Source of the DNA: an uncultured Clostridia bacterium
GTDB taxonomy: Bacteria > Bacillota > Clostridia > Oscillospirales > Acutalibacteraceae
Direction: 5' to 3'
Assembly: GCA_945912145.1 (NCBI GenBank)
Contig: CAMEBF010000010.1
Span: forward strand, 20,827-84,826
DNA: 64,000 nt
Shown: in pieces, positions 8,622 to 16,624 of the stretch
Position numbering within the stretch: position 1 is the first letter of the stretch
How the letters are laid out: each line of letters starts with the position of its first letter
Position numbers and translations under genes: made by a program
The notes under the pieces: model-generated
Told to the model about the DNA's origin: nothing
The model's database searches: none
The model's input: the letters and a program-made list of their open reading frames with translations, nothing else

Positions 8622-8705
8622 CTTCGCAATGAATAATGAATAGTGAATAATGAATAATTTCGGAAGCCCTGCGGGCTTGATTTTACGCCTGCGGCGCTCT
8701 CATTC
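8622..8705. repeat. Heptamer-plus-hairpin element, copy C
   Basis: It begins at the prfA stop codon: CTTCGCAA, then 7-bp words TGAATAA TGAATAG TGAATAA TGAATAA, then hairpins AAGCCCTGCGGGCTT and ACGCCTGCGGCGC. Confidence 0.75.
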
Positions 8706-8728
8706 TGCATTCGATAAGATGTGATTCT

Positions 8729-10363
8729 GTGAAAAATACCTTAAAGTTTAAAACATATGATATAGAAAAAGACGACGCGGATATTCGTGCTGCCGCTGCG
8801 ATTCTCCGGGACGGCGGCGTCGTGGCGATTCCGACCGAAACGGTGTACGGACTGGCGGCGGATGCCTTTAACACGGAAGCCGTCAAAAATATTTTCAAAG
8901 CAAAAGGTCGGCCGCAGGATAATCCGCTGATCGTGCATATCGCGTCGTTTGACCGGATTTATGATATTGCGCGTGAAGTGCCGGAAAAGGCGAAAAAACT
9001 GGCCGAAGCTTTCTGGCCGGGACCGCTGACGATGATTCTGCCGAAACGCGACGAAGTTCCCGATGTGACAAGCGGCGGACTGGAAACGGTGGCGGTTCGT
9101 ATGCCGTCACACCCGATTGCGCACCGCATCATCGAGCTGTCTTGTCCGCTGGCTGCGCCGTCTGCGAATATCTCGGGCTTTCCGAGCCCGACGGCATTTG
9201 AGCACGTCGAAGCGGATATGACGGGACGCGCCGATGCGATCTGCGACGGCGGCAACTGCGATGTCGGCGTGGAATCGACCGTCATCACGCTTGCTTGCGA
9301 GCCGCCTGTGTTGCTTCGTCCCGGCGGCATTACGAAAAAACAGCTTGAAAGCGTCATCGGCGAAGTCCGCGTCGCGGATGCCGTGCTCAATCCGATGAAA
9401 GCCGGCGAGAGCGCGCCGTCGCCCGGTATGAAATATAAGCATTACGCGCCGAAGGCGGAGATTTCCATCGTGCGCGGCAATCTCCCTGAATTTATTTCGT
9501 TTGTGTCGGCAAGCGACGCCGACGCCGTATTGTGCTTTGAGGGGGAGGAACGGCACTTTCCCGATAAAATCACCGTGACATTCGGACGCGAAGACGATTC
9601 TTTGTCACAGGCGCAGCGGCTCTTTGACGCGCTGCGGGAGCTTGACGAAAAAGGCGCGAAAAAGGTGCTCGCGAGGAGTCCGTCCAAAGAGGACGTCGGG
9701 CTTGCCGTCTGCAACCGTCTGTACCGTGCGGCGGCATTCCGCTTTCTGAATGCGTTCAAACGTCCTGTTGTCGGATTGACCGGTCCGACCGGAGCCGGAA
9801 AAGGCTATGTCGCGGCATATCTCGCAAAAAAGAATTGCTATATCGCCGATACCGACGGCATTGCGCGTGAGCTGACGGCAAAGGGTTCGCCGTTTCTGCC
9901 GGTTTTAGCGGAGACGTTCGGCGCGGATATTCTCGACGCGGACGGCTGTCTGATTCGTGCGAAGCTTGCCGAAAAGGCGTTTCGTGATAAGGACAGTCAG
10001 CAGAAGCTCAACGCGCTGATGCACCCGGAAATCATCCGGATTTCGCTGGAACGCTGTTACGATGCGCTTGACGCAGGAGCTGCGGCGGCCGTGATCGACG
10101 CACCGTTGCTCTTTGAGAGCGGCGGCGATCGTTATTGCGATACCGTGATCAGCGTCATCGCGCCGAAAGAAATCCGTCTTGCTCGTATCAAAGAGCGCGA
10201 CGGCATTTCGGAGGAAGCCGCTCTGCTTCGTATGGCGGCGCAGCATGAGGACGATTTTTATATTTCCCGTTCGGAATTCGTTGTCCGTTCCTACGCGCCC
10301 TTTGATGTCGCGGAAGAACTGCGTCCCTTTCGGGAAAAATATTTACGGAATCAGGTGGACTGA
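8729..10363 (+). CDS. Fusion: Sua5 threonylcarbamoyl-AMP synthase and dephospho-CoA kinase
   Basis: 544 residues joining two enzymes normally made separately. Residues 1 to about 335 are Sua5/YrdC (IPTETVYGLAADAF, PLAAPSANISG, SPGMKYKHYAPKAE linker, C-terminal SKEDVGLAVCNRLYRAA); it makes threonylcarbamoyl-AMP for the t6A37 tRNA modification. Residues about 345-544 are CoaE (P-loop GPTGAGKG near 351-358, DAPLLFE, RDGISEEAALLRM), the last step of CoA synthesis. The only plausible start is GTG at 8729, with a weak RBS. Its stop overlaps the next start (TGATG). Confidence 0.93.
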   Translation: MKNTLKFKTYDIEKDDADIRAAAAILRDGGVVAIPTETVYGLAADAFNTEAVKNIFKAKGRPQDNPLIVHIASFDRIYDIAREVPEKAKKLAEAFWPGPLTMILPKRDEVPDVTSGGLETVAVRMPSHPIAHRIIELSCPLAAPSANISGFPSPTAFEHVEADMTGRADAICDGGNCDVGVESTVITLACEPPVLLRPGGITKKQLESVIGEVRVADAVLNPMKAGESAPSPGMKYKHYAPKAEISIVRGNLPEFISFVSASDADAVLCFEGEERHFPDKITVTFGREDDSLSQAQRLFDALRELDEKGAKKVLARSPSKEDVGLAVCNRLYRAAAFRFLNAFKRPVVGLTGPTGAGKGYVAAYLAKKNCYIADTDGIARELTAKGSPFLPVLAETFGADILDADGCLIRAKLAEKAFRDKDSQQKLNALMHPEIIRISLERCYDALDAGAAAAVIDAPLLFESGGDRYCDTVISVIAPKEIRLARIKERDGISEEAALLRMAAQHEDDFYISRSEFVVRSYAPFDVAEELRPFREKYLRNQVD

Positions 10364-10932
10364 TGGCAGAAAAAAAACGGCACGGCGGACGGAAGCTTCT
10401 GATTTTTCTGCTCGTTTGTCTCGCGGTCTTTTTTGTCGGAAAATCGGCGTACGGCAGCGTGATGACGGCACTCTATCCGAAAAAATATTCGGAATATGTG
10501 GAGAAATATGCCGCAGAATATGAGATAGAGGAAAATCTTTTGTACGCCGTGATCCGCACGGAGAGCGGCTTCGACCCGGACTCCGTTTCGTCCGCTTCGG
10601 CGCAGGGGCTGACGCAGATCACCGAGGACACCTTCGACTGGCTGATGACGAAAACAGGGGAGCATTACGATTTTGACGACCTGTTTATCCCCGAGATCGC
10701 CATCCGCTACGGCGCGTTCTTTCTGTCTCTTCTGCAGCGTGAGTACGGCGTGACCGAGACGGTTCTCGCGGCGTATCATGCCGGCATGGGCAACGTGTCC
10801 TCGTGGCTCGACGATCCCGAATACTCAGACGACGGACGCCATTTAACAAAAATCCCCATTTCCGACACGGCGCATTATGTTCATAAGGTGATGTCGGCAA
10901 TGGAAAAATATGAAAAAATTTATGAGGAATGA
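10363..10932 (+). CDS. Membrane-anchored lytic transglycosylase (SLT domain)
   Basis: 189 residues with a single N-terminal membrane segment (about 11-27) and an extracytoplasmic lysozyme-like SLT domain. The catalytic Glu is in VIRTESGFDPDSVS (E67), followed by SAQGLTQI and AAYHAGMGNV, hallmarks of Slt-type transglycosylases that cleave peptidoglycan to 1,6-anhydro products. It is translationally coupled to the Sua5-CoaE gene. CoaE next to a lytic transglycosylase is a recurrent clostridial arrangement (from memory). Confidence 0.92.
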   Translation: MAEKKRHGGRKLLIFLLVCLAVFFVGKSAYGSVMTALYPKKYSEYVEKYAAEYEIEENLLYAVIRTESGFDPDSVSSASAQGLTQITEDTFDWLMTKTGEHYDFDDLFIPEIAIRYGAFFLSLLQREYGVTETVLAAYHAGMGNVSSWLDDPEYSDDGRHLTKIPISDTAHYVHKVMSAMEKYEKIYEE

Positions 10933-10947
10933 AATGAGGTTATTACG

Positions 10948-12351
10948 ATGGAAAAAACAGAATGGGAAGCACTCAAAGAACAGCTTCTTTACACGCCGAA
11001 GCACGCGGCGTACACGATGACGGACGAGGAGATCGAAGCCGCCGACGATTTCTGCGAAGGCTATAAGGATTTCCTGAACAAGGGCAAAACAGAGCGCGAA
11101 GCGACGGACGAGATCATAAGTTTAGCCAAGGCGAACGGCTTTATCGAGTTTATTCCCGGCGAAAAGTACACGGCGGGAGAGAAGATTTATTACAATAACC
11201 GCGGCAAGTCCGTGATCCTGTGCGTCATCGGTAAAAAGAGCATTCTGAACGGCGTGAAGATCGCCGCCGCGCACATCGATTCGCCGCGTCTCGATCTCAA
11301 ACCCAATCCGCTTTACGAGGACAACGAGCTGGCGTATTTCGACACGCATTATTACGGCGGTATCAAAAAGTATCAATGGCCGACCATTCCGCTTGCGCTG
11401 CACGGTGTTGTCGCGCTCAAGGACGGTTCTGTCGTCCCGGTTGTGATCGGCGAAGAGGAGGACGATCCGAAATTCGTCGTGACGGATCTTCTGCCGCATC
11501 TCGGTGCGGAGCAGAGCAAACGCACGCTCGGCGAAGGCATCAAGGGTGAGGATCTAAATGTTCTCATCGGCAGCCGTCCGTTTGCGAAAGACGATTGCTC
11601 GGAGTCCGTCAAGCTCAATATGATGAAGATCCTGTATGAGAAATACGGCTTTGTCGAAGCGGATTTTCTGTCGGCGGAGCTGGAGATCGTGCCGGCGTTC
11701 AAGGCGTGCGACATAGGGCTTGACAGAAGCCTCATCGGCTCCTACGGCCACGACGACCGCGTCTGCGCCTATCCCGCCGTCATGGCGGCGCTCGACGCCG
11801 AGGATCCGGAATTTACCGTGCTGTCCGTTCTGACGGATAAAGAGGAAATCGGCAGCGACGGCAACACGGGGCTCAATTCTTCGTATATGAAATATTTTAT
11901 CAATTATCTCGCCGCAATGGAGGGCTACGACGGTTACGAGGTGCTGCGCCGCTCCGAGTGCCTGTCTGCCGACGTGACGGCGGCGTTCGACCCGATCTAT
12001 CCCGAGGTCATGGAGAAGAAGAACGCGGCGTTCTGCAATAAGGGCGTCGCCGTGATGAAGTATACCGGCGCGCGCGGCAAATCCGGCACATCGGACGCTT
12101 CCGCCGAATTTATGGGTAAGGTGCGCGCCATGCTCGACGGCGCAGACGTCATCTGGCAGGTCGGTGAGCTCGGCAAGGTGGACGCAGGCGGCGGCGGAAC
12201 GGTCGCGAAATACGTGGCGAATCTCGATGTGGACGTCGTGGATATCGGCGTGCCTGTGCTGTCGATGCATTCGCCGTTCGAGACTGTCTCCAAGCTCGAC
12301 GTCTATATGGCATACCGCGCATTCTCGTCGTTCTTTAAAATGAAAAAATAA
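10948..12351 (+). CDS. M18-family aminopeptidase (aminopeptidase I type)
   Basis: 467-residue cytosolic di-zinc aminopeptidase. Metal ligands are recognisable in AAHIDSPRLDLK, YGHDDRVCAYPA, TDKEEIGSDGN and the final MHSPFE. The length and the YGGIKKYQW segment fit the bacterial M18 aminopeptidase-1 group, which removes N-terminal residues from peptides. It starts 15 nt after the transglycosylase with GAGGT upstream and is probably co-transcribed. A strong terminator follows. Confidence 0.93.
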   Translation: MEKTEWEALKEQLLYTPKHAAYTMTDEEIEAADDFCEGYKDFLNKGKTEREATDEIISLAKANGFIEFIPGEKYTAGEKIYYNNRGKSVILCVIGKKSILNGVKIAAAHIDSPRLDLKPNPLYEDNELAYFDTHYYGGIKKYQWPTIPLALHGVVALKDGSVVPVVIGEEEDDPKFVVTDLLPHLGAEQSKRTLGEGIKGEDLNVLIGSRPFAKDDCSESVKLNMMKILYEKYGFVEADFLSAELEIVPAFKACDIGLDRSLIGSYGHDDRVCAYPAVMAALDAEDPEFTVLSVLTDKEEIGSDGNTGLNSSYMKYFINYLAAMEGYDGYEVLRRSECLSADVTAAFDPIYPEVMEKKNAAFCNKGVAVMKYTGARGKSGTSDASAEFMGKVRAMLDGADVIWQVGELGKVDAGGGGTVAKYVANLDVDVVDIGVPVLSMHSPFETVSKLDVYMAYRAFSSFFKMKK

Positions 12352-12365
12352 TCTGCGTATTTTTA

Positions 12366-12399
12366 GCCGGACGGAAAATCTGCCGTCCGGCGCTTTTTT
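12366..12399 (+). terminator. Terminator after the M18 peptidase gene
   Basis: GCCGGACGG (12366-12374) pairs with CCGTCCGGC (12383-12391), followed by GCTTTTTT. Confidence 0.92.
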
Positions 12400-12401
12400 C
12401 A

Positions 12402-12755
12402 ATTTTCAAAGTGCAAAGTTCAAAGTGCAATGTCGGAAAAGGCTTCGCCTTTTGATTCATTTTATAAAAGAGCGCCGCAGGCATAAAAATCAAGCCCGCA
12501 GGGCTTCCGATTCTTTTGCCGACAGGCAAAAACTTCACTTCGGCGAAGCCGAAACTTCATAGTCCGCAGGGCTGCTTCACTTGTCCCGTAGGGACAAACT
12601 TCACTGCGAAGCCCCGCCCACAGGGCTTCCGATTCTTTTGCCGACAGGCAAAAACTTCACTTCGGCGAAGCCGAAACTTCATAGCCCGGAGGGCTGCTTC
12701 ACTTGTCCCGTAGGGACAAACTTCACTGCGAAGTCCCGCCCGCAGGGCTTCCGAT
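12402..12755. repeat. Heptamer-plus-hairpin element, copy D (inverted, with 122-bp tandem duplication)
   Basis: It has the modules of copy A in reverse-complement order: heptamer words (TCAAAGT GCAAAGT TCAAAGT GCAATGT), the AAAAGGC, GCGCCGCAGGC and AAGCCC hairpins, then TTTTGCC, TTCGGC, GCAGGGC and TTGTCCC hairpins linked by ACTTCA words. The hairpin block GGGCTTCCGATTC...CCCGC recurs with a period of exactly 122 bp (starts 12501, 12623, partial 12745), with a few substitutions between units. Short open frames here are not genes. Confidence 0.88.
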
Positions 12756-12864
12756 GATTGATTTTTTCATAAAAAAGTTGTAATTTCTGCGAAAAAGTCC
12801 TCTTTTTGGGACACCTGCCGTTGTATAATAAAAGTATCCTGAAACGGTAAGGAGGAAAGAAAAC

Positions 12865-13380
12865 ATGGAGTCAACGGATCATGCGATCGCAGTTCTGCTC
12901 GCAGATAAAAGCGGCGGCGCAATCTATTTTGAGATGCGGCTCGTCAATAAAATCCGGTTCTGCCTGAACAAAAACGACGGTCTGTTCCTCGATATGGCGT
13001 CAACGCAGACGCTGCTGCGGGATATCGGAAACGGATTTCTGGATGCAGAGGGCGCGTTCAACAGCCGGTTCCGGGATTATGATCTGACAAAATACGCCGA
13101 AGATTTTTACGCGGAAAGCGAGCCTTATTTTGCTTTTCGACGGCAGGTCGAAAAGCTGCCTGCAGACGTCCGGCAAACAGTCATCCTGATGACAAACGAC
13201 GACATATGGGCGCACGGCGGCAGCGAAAACGGCGCGGACAGACTGTACCGCTGGGCAAAGTTCACATCAGACGGCTCCCGTTCATACGGCGAATGCGAAG
13301 CGTGGGATATGGGCGCAGAAACCGTCCCCTCTCCGGAAACGATTCTGCGCTCTCTGCTTGATGAAACGGAATCAAAATGA
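12865..13380 (+). CDS. Hypothetical protein, 171 residues
   Basis: I do not recognise this family. It starts at an ATG behind a strong AAGGAGG and an extended TATAAT (12824-12829), and codon use resembles its neighbours, so it is probably a real gene. It has no signal peptide or membrane segment. It is rich in charged and aromatic residues (FRDYDLTKYAEDFYAESEPY, IWAHGGSENGADRLYRW) and looks like a soluble cytosolic protein. It stands alone between a repeat element and argG, so context gives no functional clue. Confidence 0.6.
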   Translation: MESTDHAIAVLLADKSGGAIYFEMRLVNKIRFCLNKNDGLFLDMASTQTLLRDIGNGFLDAEGAFNSRFRDYDLTKYAEDFYAESEPYFAFRRQVEKLPADVRQTVILMTNDDIWAHGGSENGADRLYRWAKFTSDGSRSYGECEAWDMGAETVPSPETILRSLLDETESK

Positions 13381-13494
13381 ATAAAAATACTATTTATACC
13401 GTATAATTCGCCGTTTTATACAATATTTGATGCATAAAACAGCAAAATATTTATACGATAGGGGCTTGCAAAATGCAGAGGAACGTATTATAAT
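13377..13494 (+). promoter_or_regulatory. argG promoter with a possible ARG box upstream
   Basis: TTGCAA (13466-13471), 17-bp spacer, TATAAT (13489-13494). Upstream the DNA is very AT-rich. ATGAATAAAAATACTAT (13377-13393, over the stop of the previous gene) resembles the ArgR/AhrC box of Bacillus (CATGAATAAAAATKCAAK). The promoter is convincing; the operator is tentative. Confidence 0.7.
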
Positions 13495-13536
13495 AAGAGC
13501 CGTAATCAAAAGTCATAACAAACGAGGTTTTGCAAA

Positions 13537-14766
13537 ATGGATAAAAAAGATATCAAAAAAGTCGTATTGGCTTATTCAGGCGGTCTGGATACGTCCATCA
13601 TCATCCCCTGGCTGAAAGAGAATTACAACAACTGTGAAGTCATCGCCGTTTCCGGTGACGTCGGACAGGGTACGGAGCTTGACGGCCTTGAGGAGAAAGC
13701 ACTCAAGACCGGCGCGTCGAAGCTCTACGTACTCGATCTCAAAAAGCAGTTCATTGAGGATTATATTTTCCCCACGCTGAAAGCCGGCGCCGTTTATGAG
13801 GGCGATTATCTGCTCGGCACGTCATTTGCGCGTCCCATCATCGCCAAGGAGATCGTCGAGATTGCCAAAAAAGAGGGCGCCGACGCAATCTGCCACGGCT
13901 GCACCGGTAAGGGCAACGATCAGGTTCGTTTTGAGCTGACCATCAAGGCGTTTGCTCCCGATCTTGCGATCATCGCACCGTGGAGAGAGTGGTCAATCAA
14001 GTCCCGTGAGGAGGAGATCGCCTACGCCGAAGCGCACAATATTCCGCTCAAGATCAACCGTGAGACGAATTATTCCAAGGATAAAAACCTGTGGCATCTG
14101 TCCCACGAAGGACTCGATCTGGAGGATCCCGCCAACGAGCCGCAGTATCTCAAAGAGGGATTCTTAGAGATGGGCGTCGCGCCCGAAGCGGCTCCCGACA
14201 AACCGACCTATGTCACGATTCACTTTGAAAAAGGCGTTCCCACCGCGATCGACGGCGTCGAGATGGGTGCGGTCGAGCTGCTCGAAAAAGTCAACAAGCT
14301 CGGCGGCGAGAACGGCATCGGTCTTGCGGATCTCGTCGAGAACCGTCTGGTCGGCATGAAGTCCAGAGGCGTTTATGAGACCCCCGGCGGCACCATCCTG
14401 TATCGTGCGCATCAGGTGCTCGAGACGCTCTGTCTTGACCGCGACACGCAGCATTATAAAGAGCTGGTCGCGCAGAAATATGCGGAGCTCGTCTATTTCG
14501 GTCAGTGGTTCACGCCGCTGCGCGAGGCGCTTGCCGCGTTTGTCGATAAAACGCAGGAGACCGTCACCGGTGACGTCAAGCTTAAGCTCTACAAGGGCAA
14601 CATCATCAACGCCGGCACGACCTCCCCCTATACGCTCTACAGCGAAGAGGTCGCGACCTTTGATGAGGATCACGTTTACAATCAGGCGGATTCCGCAGGC
14701 TTTATCAATCTGTTCGGTCTGCCCATCAAGGTCAGAGCCAAACTCTCCCAGAATTGGGATAAATAA
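13537..14766 (+). CDS. argG: Argininosuccinate synthase
   Basis: 409 residues. It condenses citrulline and aspartate with ATP to argininosuccinate, the penultimate step of arginine synthesis. The N-terminal PP-loop [18 protein letters not shown] binds [18 protein letters not shown] and the [20 protein letters not shown] segment are family signatures. The RBS is AACGAGG, 8 nt from the ATG. argH is not adjacent; an unrelated secreted protein follows, so the gene is probably a single transcription unit between its own promoter and terminator. Confidence 0.97.
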   Translation: MDKKDIKKVVLAYSGGLDTSIIIPWLKENYNNCEVIAVSGDVGQGTELDGLEEKALKTGASKLYVLDLKKQFIEDYIFPTLKAGAVYEGDYLLGTSFARPIIAKEIVEIAKKEGADAICHGCTGKGNDQVRFELTIKAFAPDLAIIAPWREWSIKSREEEIAYAEAHNIPLKINRETNYSKDKNLWHLSHEGLDLEDPANEPQYLKEGFLEMGVAPEAAPDKPTYVTIHFEKGVPTAIDGVEMGAVELLEKVNKLGGENGIGLADLVENRLVGMKSRGVYETPGGTILYRAHQVLETLCLDRDTQHYKELVAQKYAELVYFGQWFTPLREALAAFVDKTQETVTGDVKLKLYKGNIINAGTTSPYTLYSEEVATFDEDHVYNQADSAGFINLFGLPIKVRAKLSQNWDK

Positions 14767-14775
14767 ACAGCAAAT

Positions 14776-14808
14776 CGGCGGTCGGCTTCGTGCCCGGCCG
14801 CTTTTTTT
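14776..14808 (+). terminator. argG terminator
   Basis: GCGGTCGGC pairs, with one wobble and a bulge, to GCCCGGCCGC around a TTCGT loop, then TTTTTTT. Confidence 0.85.
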
Positions 14809-14818
14809 GAAAATCCTG

Positions 14819-14847
14819 TTGCAAAGAGAAAAGGAATCCTTTATAAT
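14819..14847 (+). promoter_or_regulatory. Promoter of the dockerin protein gene
   Basis: TTGCAA (14819-14824), 17-bp spacer, TATAAT (14842-14847); an AAAGGAAAGGAC RBS region follows. Confidence 0.8.
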
Positions 14848-14879
14848 AATAGTATCATAAAGGAAAGGACGAAAATTCC

Positions 14880-15911
14880 ATGAAAAAATATGTCTCGATT
14901 TTTGCTGTTCTGCTGTTGGTGGTCATGCTGATGACCTCCTCCTCAGCAAAGACGCTGCGTCGCGGCGACGTCAATTCTGACGGTTCGATCACCGCGACCG
15001 ATGCCCGCATGATCCTCCGCGCTGCGGCAACGCTGACAACGCTGACCGATGAACAGAAGCTTGTCGCCGATGTGGACGGCAACGGTAAGGTCACGGCGAA
15101 AGACGCACGCATGGTGCTTCGTGTATCGGCAAAGCTCGATCCTGATTTTGAACCCATTGAGATCGAAGATCCGACAGAGCCGACAACCGAGGAACCCACA
15201 ACGGAAGAACCCACGACCGAGAAGCCCACAACGGAAGAACCCACGACCGAGGAGCCCACGACAGAAGAGCCGACAACCGAGGAGCCCACGACGGATACAC
15301 CTGCTCTTGACGGAGAACGGGTTGAGTATGAAGACTTTCCGGAGCAAATCAAAACATTTGCAAGCGGTCGTTTTGGCTTAACCGGATATTTTTATCTGGA
15401 TGGTGAGAGAACGCCGGTACAGTTGTGTACGGACGGTAAAAATATCCGCGCCACAATGAAGATGTCTATGGAAGGTATGTCGGATATCTCTATTGATGTC
15501 TTTATGCTGAGCGGAAAATCCGGTTCTGATAAAAAAGTATATATGGCGAATTCCAAAAAGAAAATGTATTGTGACGCTTCAGACATGATGGATGTCGGTG
15601 GTTTGGACCTGAGCTTTACTGGTGTTGATATGAGCGGAGCGTATGCCATTGTTTCCGAAGAACAGGAGTACACGGTTTATACGATTCCTGCATCAAACAG
15701 TAAGGTTGAAGTTTATATGATCGGTGACGAGATCAAGGGGCTTCGCACCTATGATGACCAAAACAACTTGCAGTCCAGAATTGATATTGATACATTTATC
15801 CCTGAATTTTCCGACGATGTATTCTCTATGAAGGGCTATGTACTGGTGGGACAGAAAACGCTAATTGCCAGTTTTATCGATCTTGGTGGAATTATCGGCG
15901 GCCTCGTTTAA
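14880..15911 (+). CDS. Secreted protein with N-terminal type I dockerin, TTEEP linker and unknown C-terminal domain
   Basis: 343 residues. A signal peptide (1 to about 23) is followed by a complete dockerin (about 28-95) with two calcium-loop repeats, GDVNSDGSITATDARMILR and ADVDGNGKVTAKDARMVLR. A linker of about ten EPTTE-like pentapeptides follows, then a roughly 210-residue domain I cannot assign, predicted to be beta-rich. Dockerins bind cohesins, so this protein may dock onto a scaffold on the cell surface. The dockerin sits at the N-terminus, whereas most cellulosomal enzymes carry it last. The C-terminal part is visibly more AT-rich than the dockerin, suggesting a mosaic origin. Confidence 0.85.
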   Translation: MKKYVSIFAVLLLVVMLMTSSSAKTLRRGDVNSDGSITATDARMILRAAATLTTLTDEQKLVADVDGNGKVTAKDARMVLRVSAKLDPDFEPIEIEDPTEPTTEEPTTEEPTTEKPTTEEPTTEEPTTEEPTTEEPTTDTPALDGERVEYEDFPEQIKTFASGRFGLTGYFYLDGERTPVQLCTDGKNIRATMKMSMEGMSDISIDVFMLSGKSGSDKKVYMANSKKKMYCDASDMMDVGGLDLSFTGVDMSGAYAIVSEEQEYTVYTIPASNSKVEVYMIGDEIKGLRTYDDQNNLQSRIDIDTFIPEFSDDVFSMKGYVLVGQKTLIASFIDLGGIIGGLV

Positions 15912-15926
15912 TTCATAATGCGAAAA

Positions 15927-15956
15927 AAGACGCTCTCTCGCGAGGGCGTCTTGATT
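15927..15956. terminator. Bidirectional terminator
   Basis: AAGACGCTCTC pairs with GAGGGCGTCTT across a short CGCG-containing loop. It is flanked by an A tract on the left and T-rich sequence on the right, serving the dockerin gene (plus) and the HD gene (minus). Confidence 0.8.
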
Positions 15957-15966
15957 TGTTTTCCGC

Positions 15967-16461
15967 TTATTTCAGCGCGAAGATCGTATTCAGATATTTT
16001 TTGCCGGTCGGCGTACGGAAGAGTTTGTAGCTGCCGAACATCACACTTTCTTTTTTAAGACCGTCTTCGTAGGCGTTGACGATAAAATCGGCCTCCATGA
16101 GAATACGGAGAATCACGTCGCTGCCGGGTTTGCCGGTGTGATGATGCGCGACAAGGTAACTGACCCGTTCGATCAGTTCTTCTTCATAGTCCAGCTCACG
16201 CAGCAGCTTTTCGGCTTCGGGCGGCCCCTCCTGCTCCTGTAGCGGGCCGTCGCACCGTCCGGATTTCGCTTCCGCATTCTTGATGCCGATGTCGTGTACG
16301 ATCGCCGCCGTCCGCAGAATCAGCATATCCTGCGCGCCGAGCTTTTCGCCTTCGCCGATGAGCGTGGCGAAAGTATATACTTTAATAAAATGCTGAATCC
16401 TCTTTGGGTCGCCGGAAAAATATTCCGTCATTTTTTCAATTAAAATACTGTCGTTCTTCAT
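15967..16461 (-). CDS. HD-domain phosphohydrolase family protein
   Basis: 164-residue soluble HD-superfamily protein. The metal-binding signature is TAAIVHDIGIKNAE, with an upstream HF and downstream YLVAHHHTG and EADFIVNAYE helping complete the histidine/aspartate set. Such small stand-alone HD proteins hydrolyse nucleotides or other phosphoesters; the substrate cannot be told from sequence. The ATG at 16461 has AGGAGGCG upstream. It is a single gene, divergent from sbcDC. Confidence 0.82.
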   Translation of the reverse strand: MKNDSILIEKMTEYFSGDPKRIQHFIKVYTFATLIGEGEKLGAQDMLILRTAAIVHDIGIKNAEAKSGRCDGPLQEQEGPPEAEKLLRELDYEEELIERVSYLVAHHHTGKPGSDVILRILMEADFIVNAYEDGLKKESVMFGSYKLFRTPTGKKYLNTIFALK

Positions 16462-16562
16462 GCTGCGCCTCCTGTTTCGCGTTTATTCTATCATAATCGA
16501 CATGGCGACGCAATGAGTTTTGAAAAAAAATTAAGAAACAGTCCGATTTATCGGACACTTGA

Positions 16563-16602
16563 CCGCCGGCGGATTGCGTCCGGCGTTTTTTTATGGTATG
16601 AT
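16563..16602 (+). promoter_or_regulatory. Candidate sbcDC promoter overlapping a terminator-like hairpin
   Basis: TTGCGT (16574-16579), 17-bp spacer, TATGAT (16597-16602). The -35 region lies in the loop of a hairpin CGCCGG...CCGGCG followed by seven T (about 16564-16592). No plus-strand gene immediately upstream needs a terminator. Confidence 0.5.
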
Positions 16603-16624
16603 AGCAAACAGAAAGGGTGATACC

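Noticed and set aside
12402..12755. Possible CRISPR array
   Set aside because: The repeated unit is 122 bp and itself made of different hairpins. There are no regularly spaced identical 25-40-bp repeats with unique spacers and no cas genes.
13427..13615. 62-codon open frame over the argG promoter
   Set aside because: It overlaps the argG promoter and start in another frame and has no RBS.
15170..15300. Tandem DNA repeat (CCCACGACCGAGGA-like units)
   Set aside because: It is the coding sequence of the TTEEP protein linker of the dockerin protein, explained by the gene.
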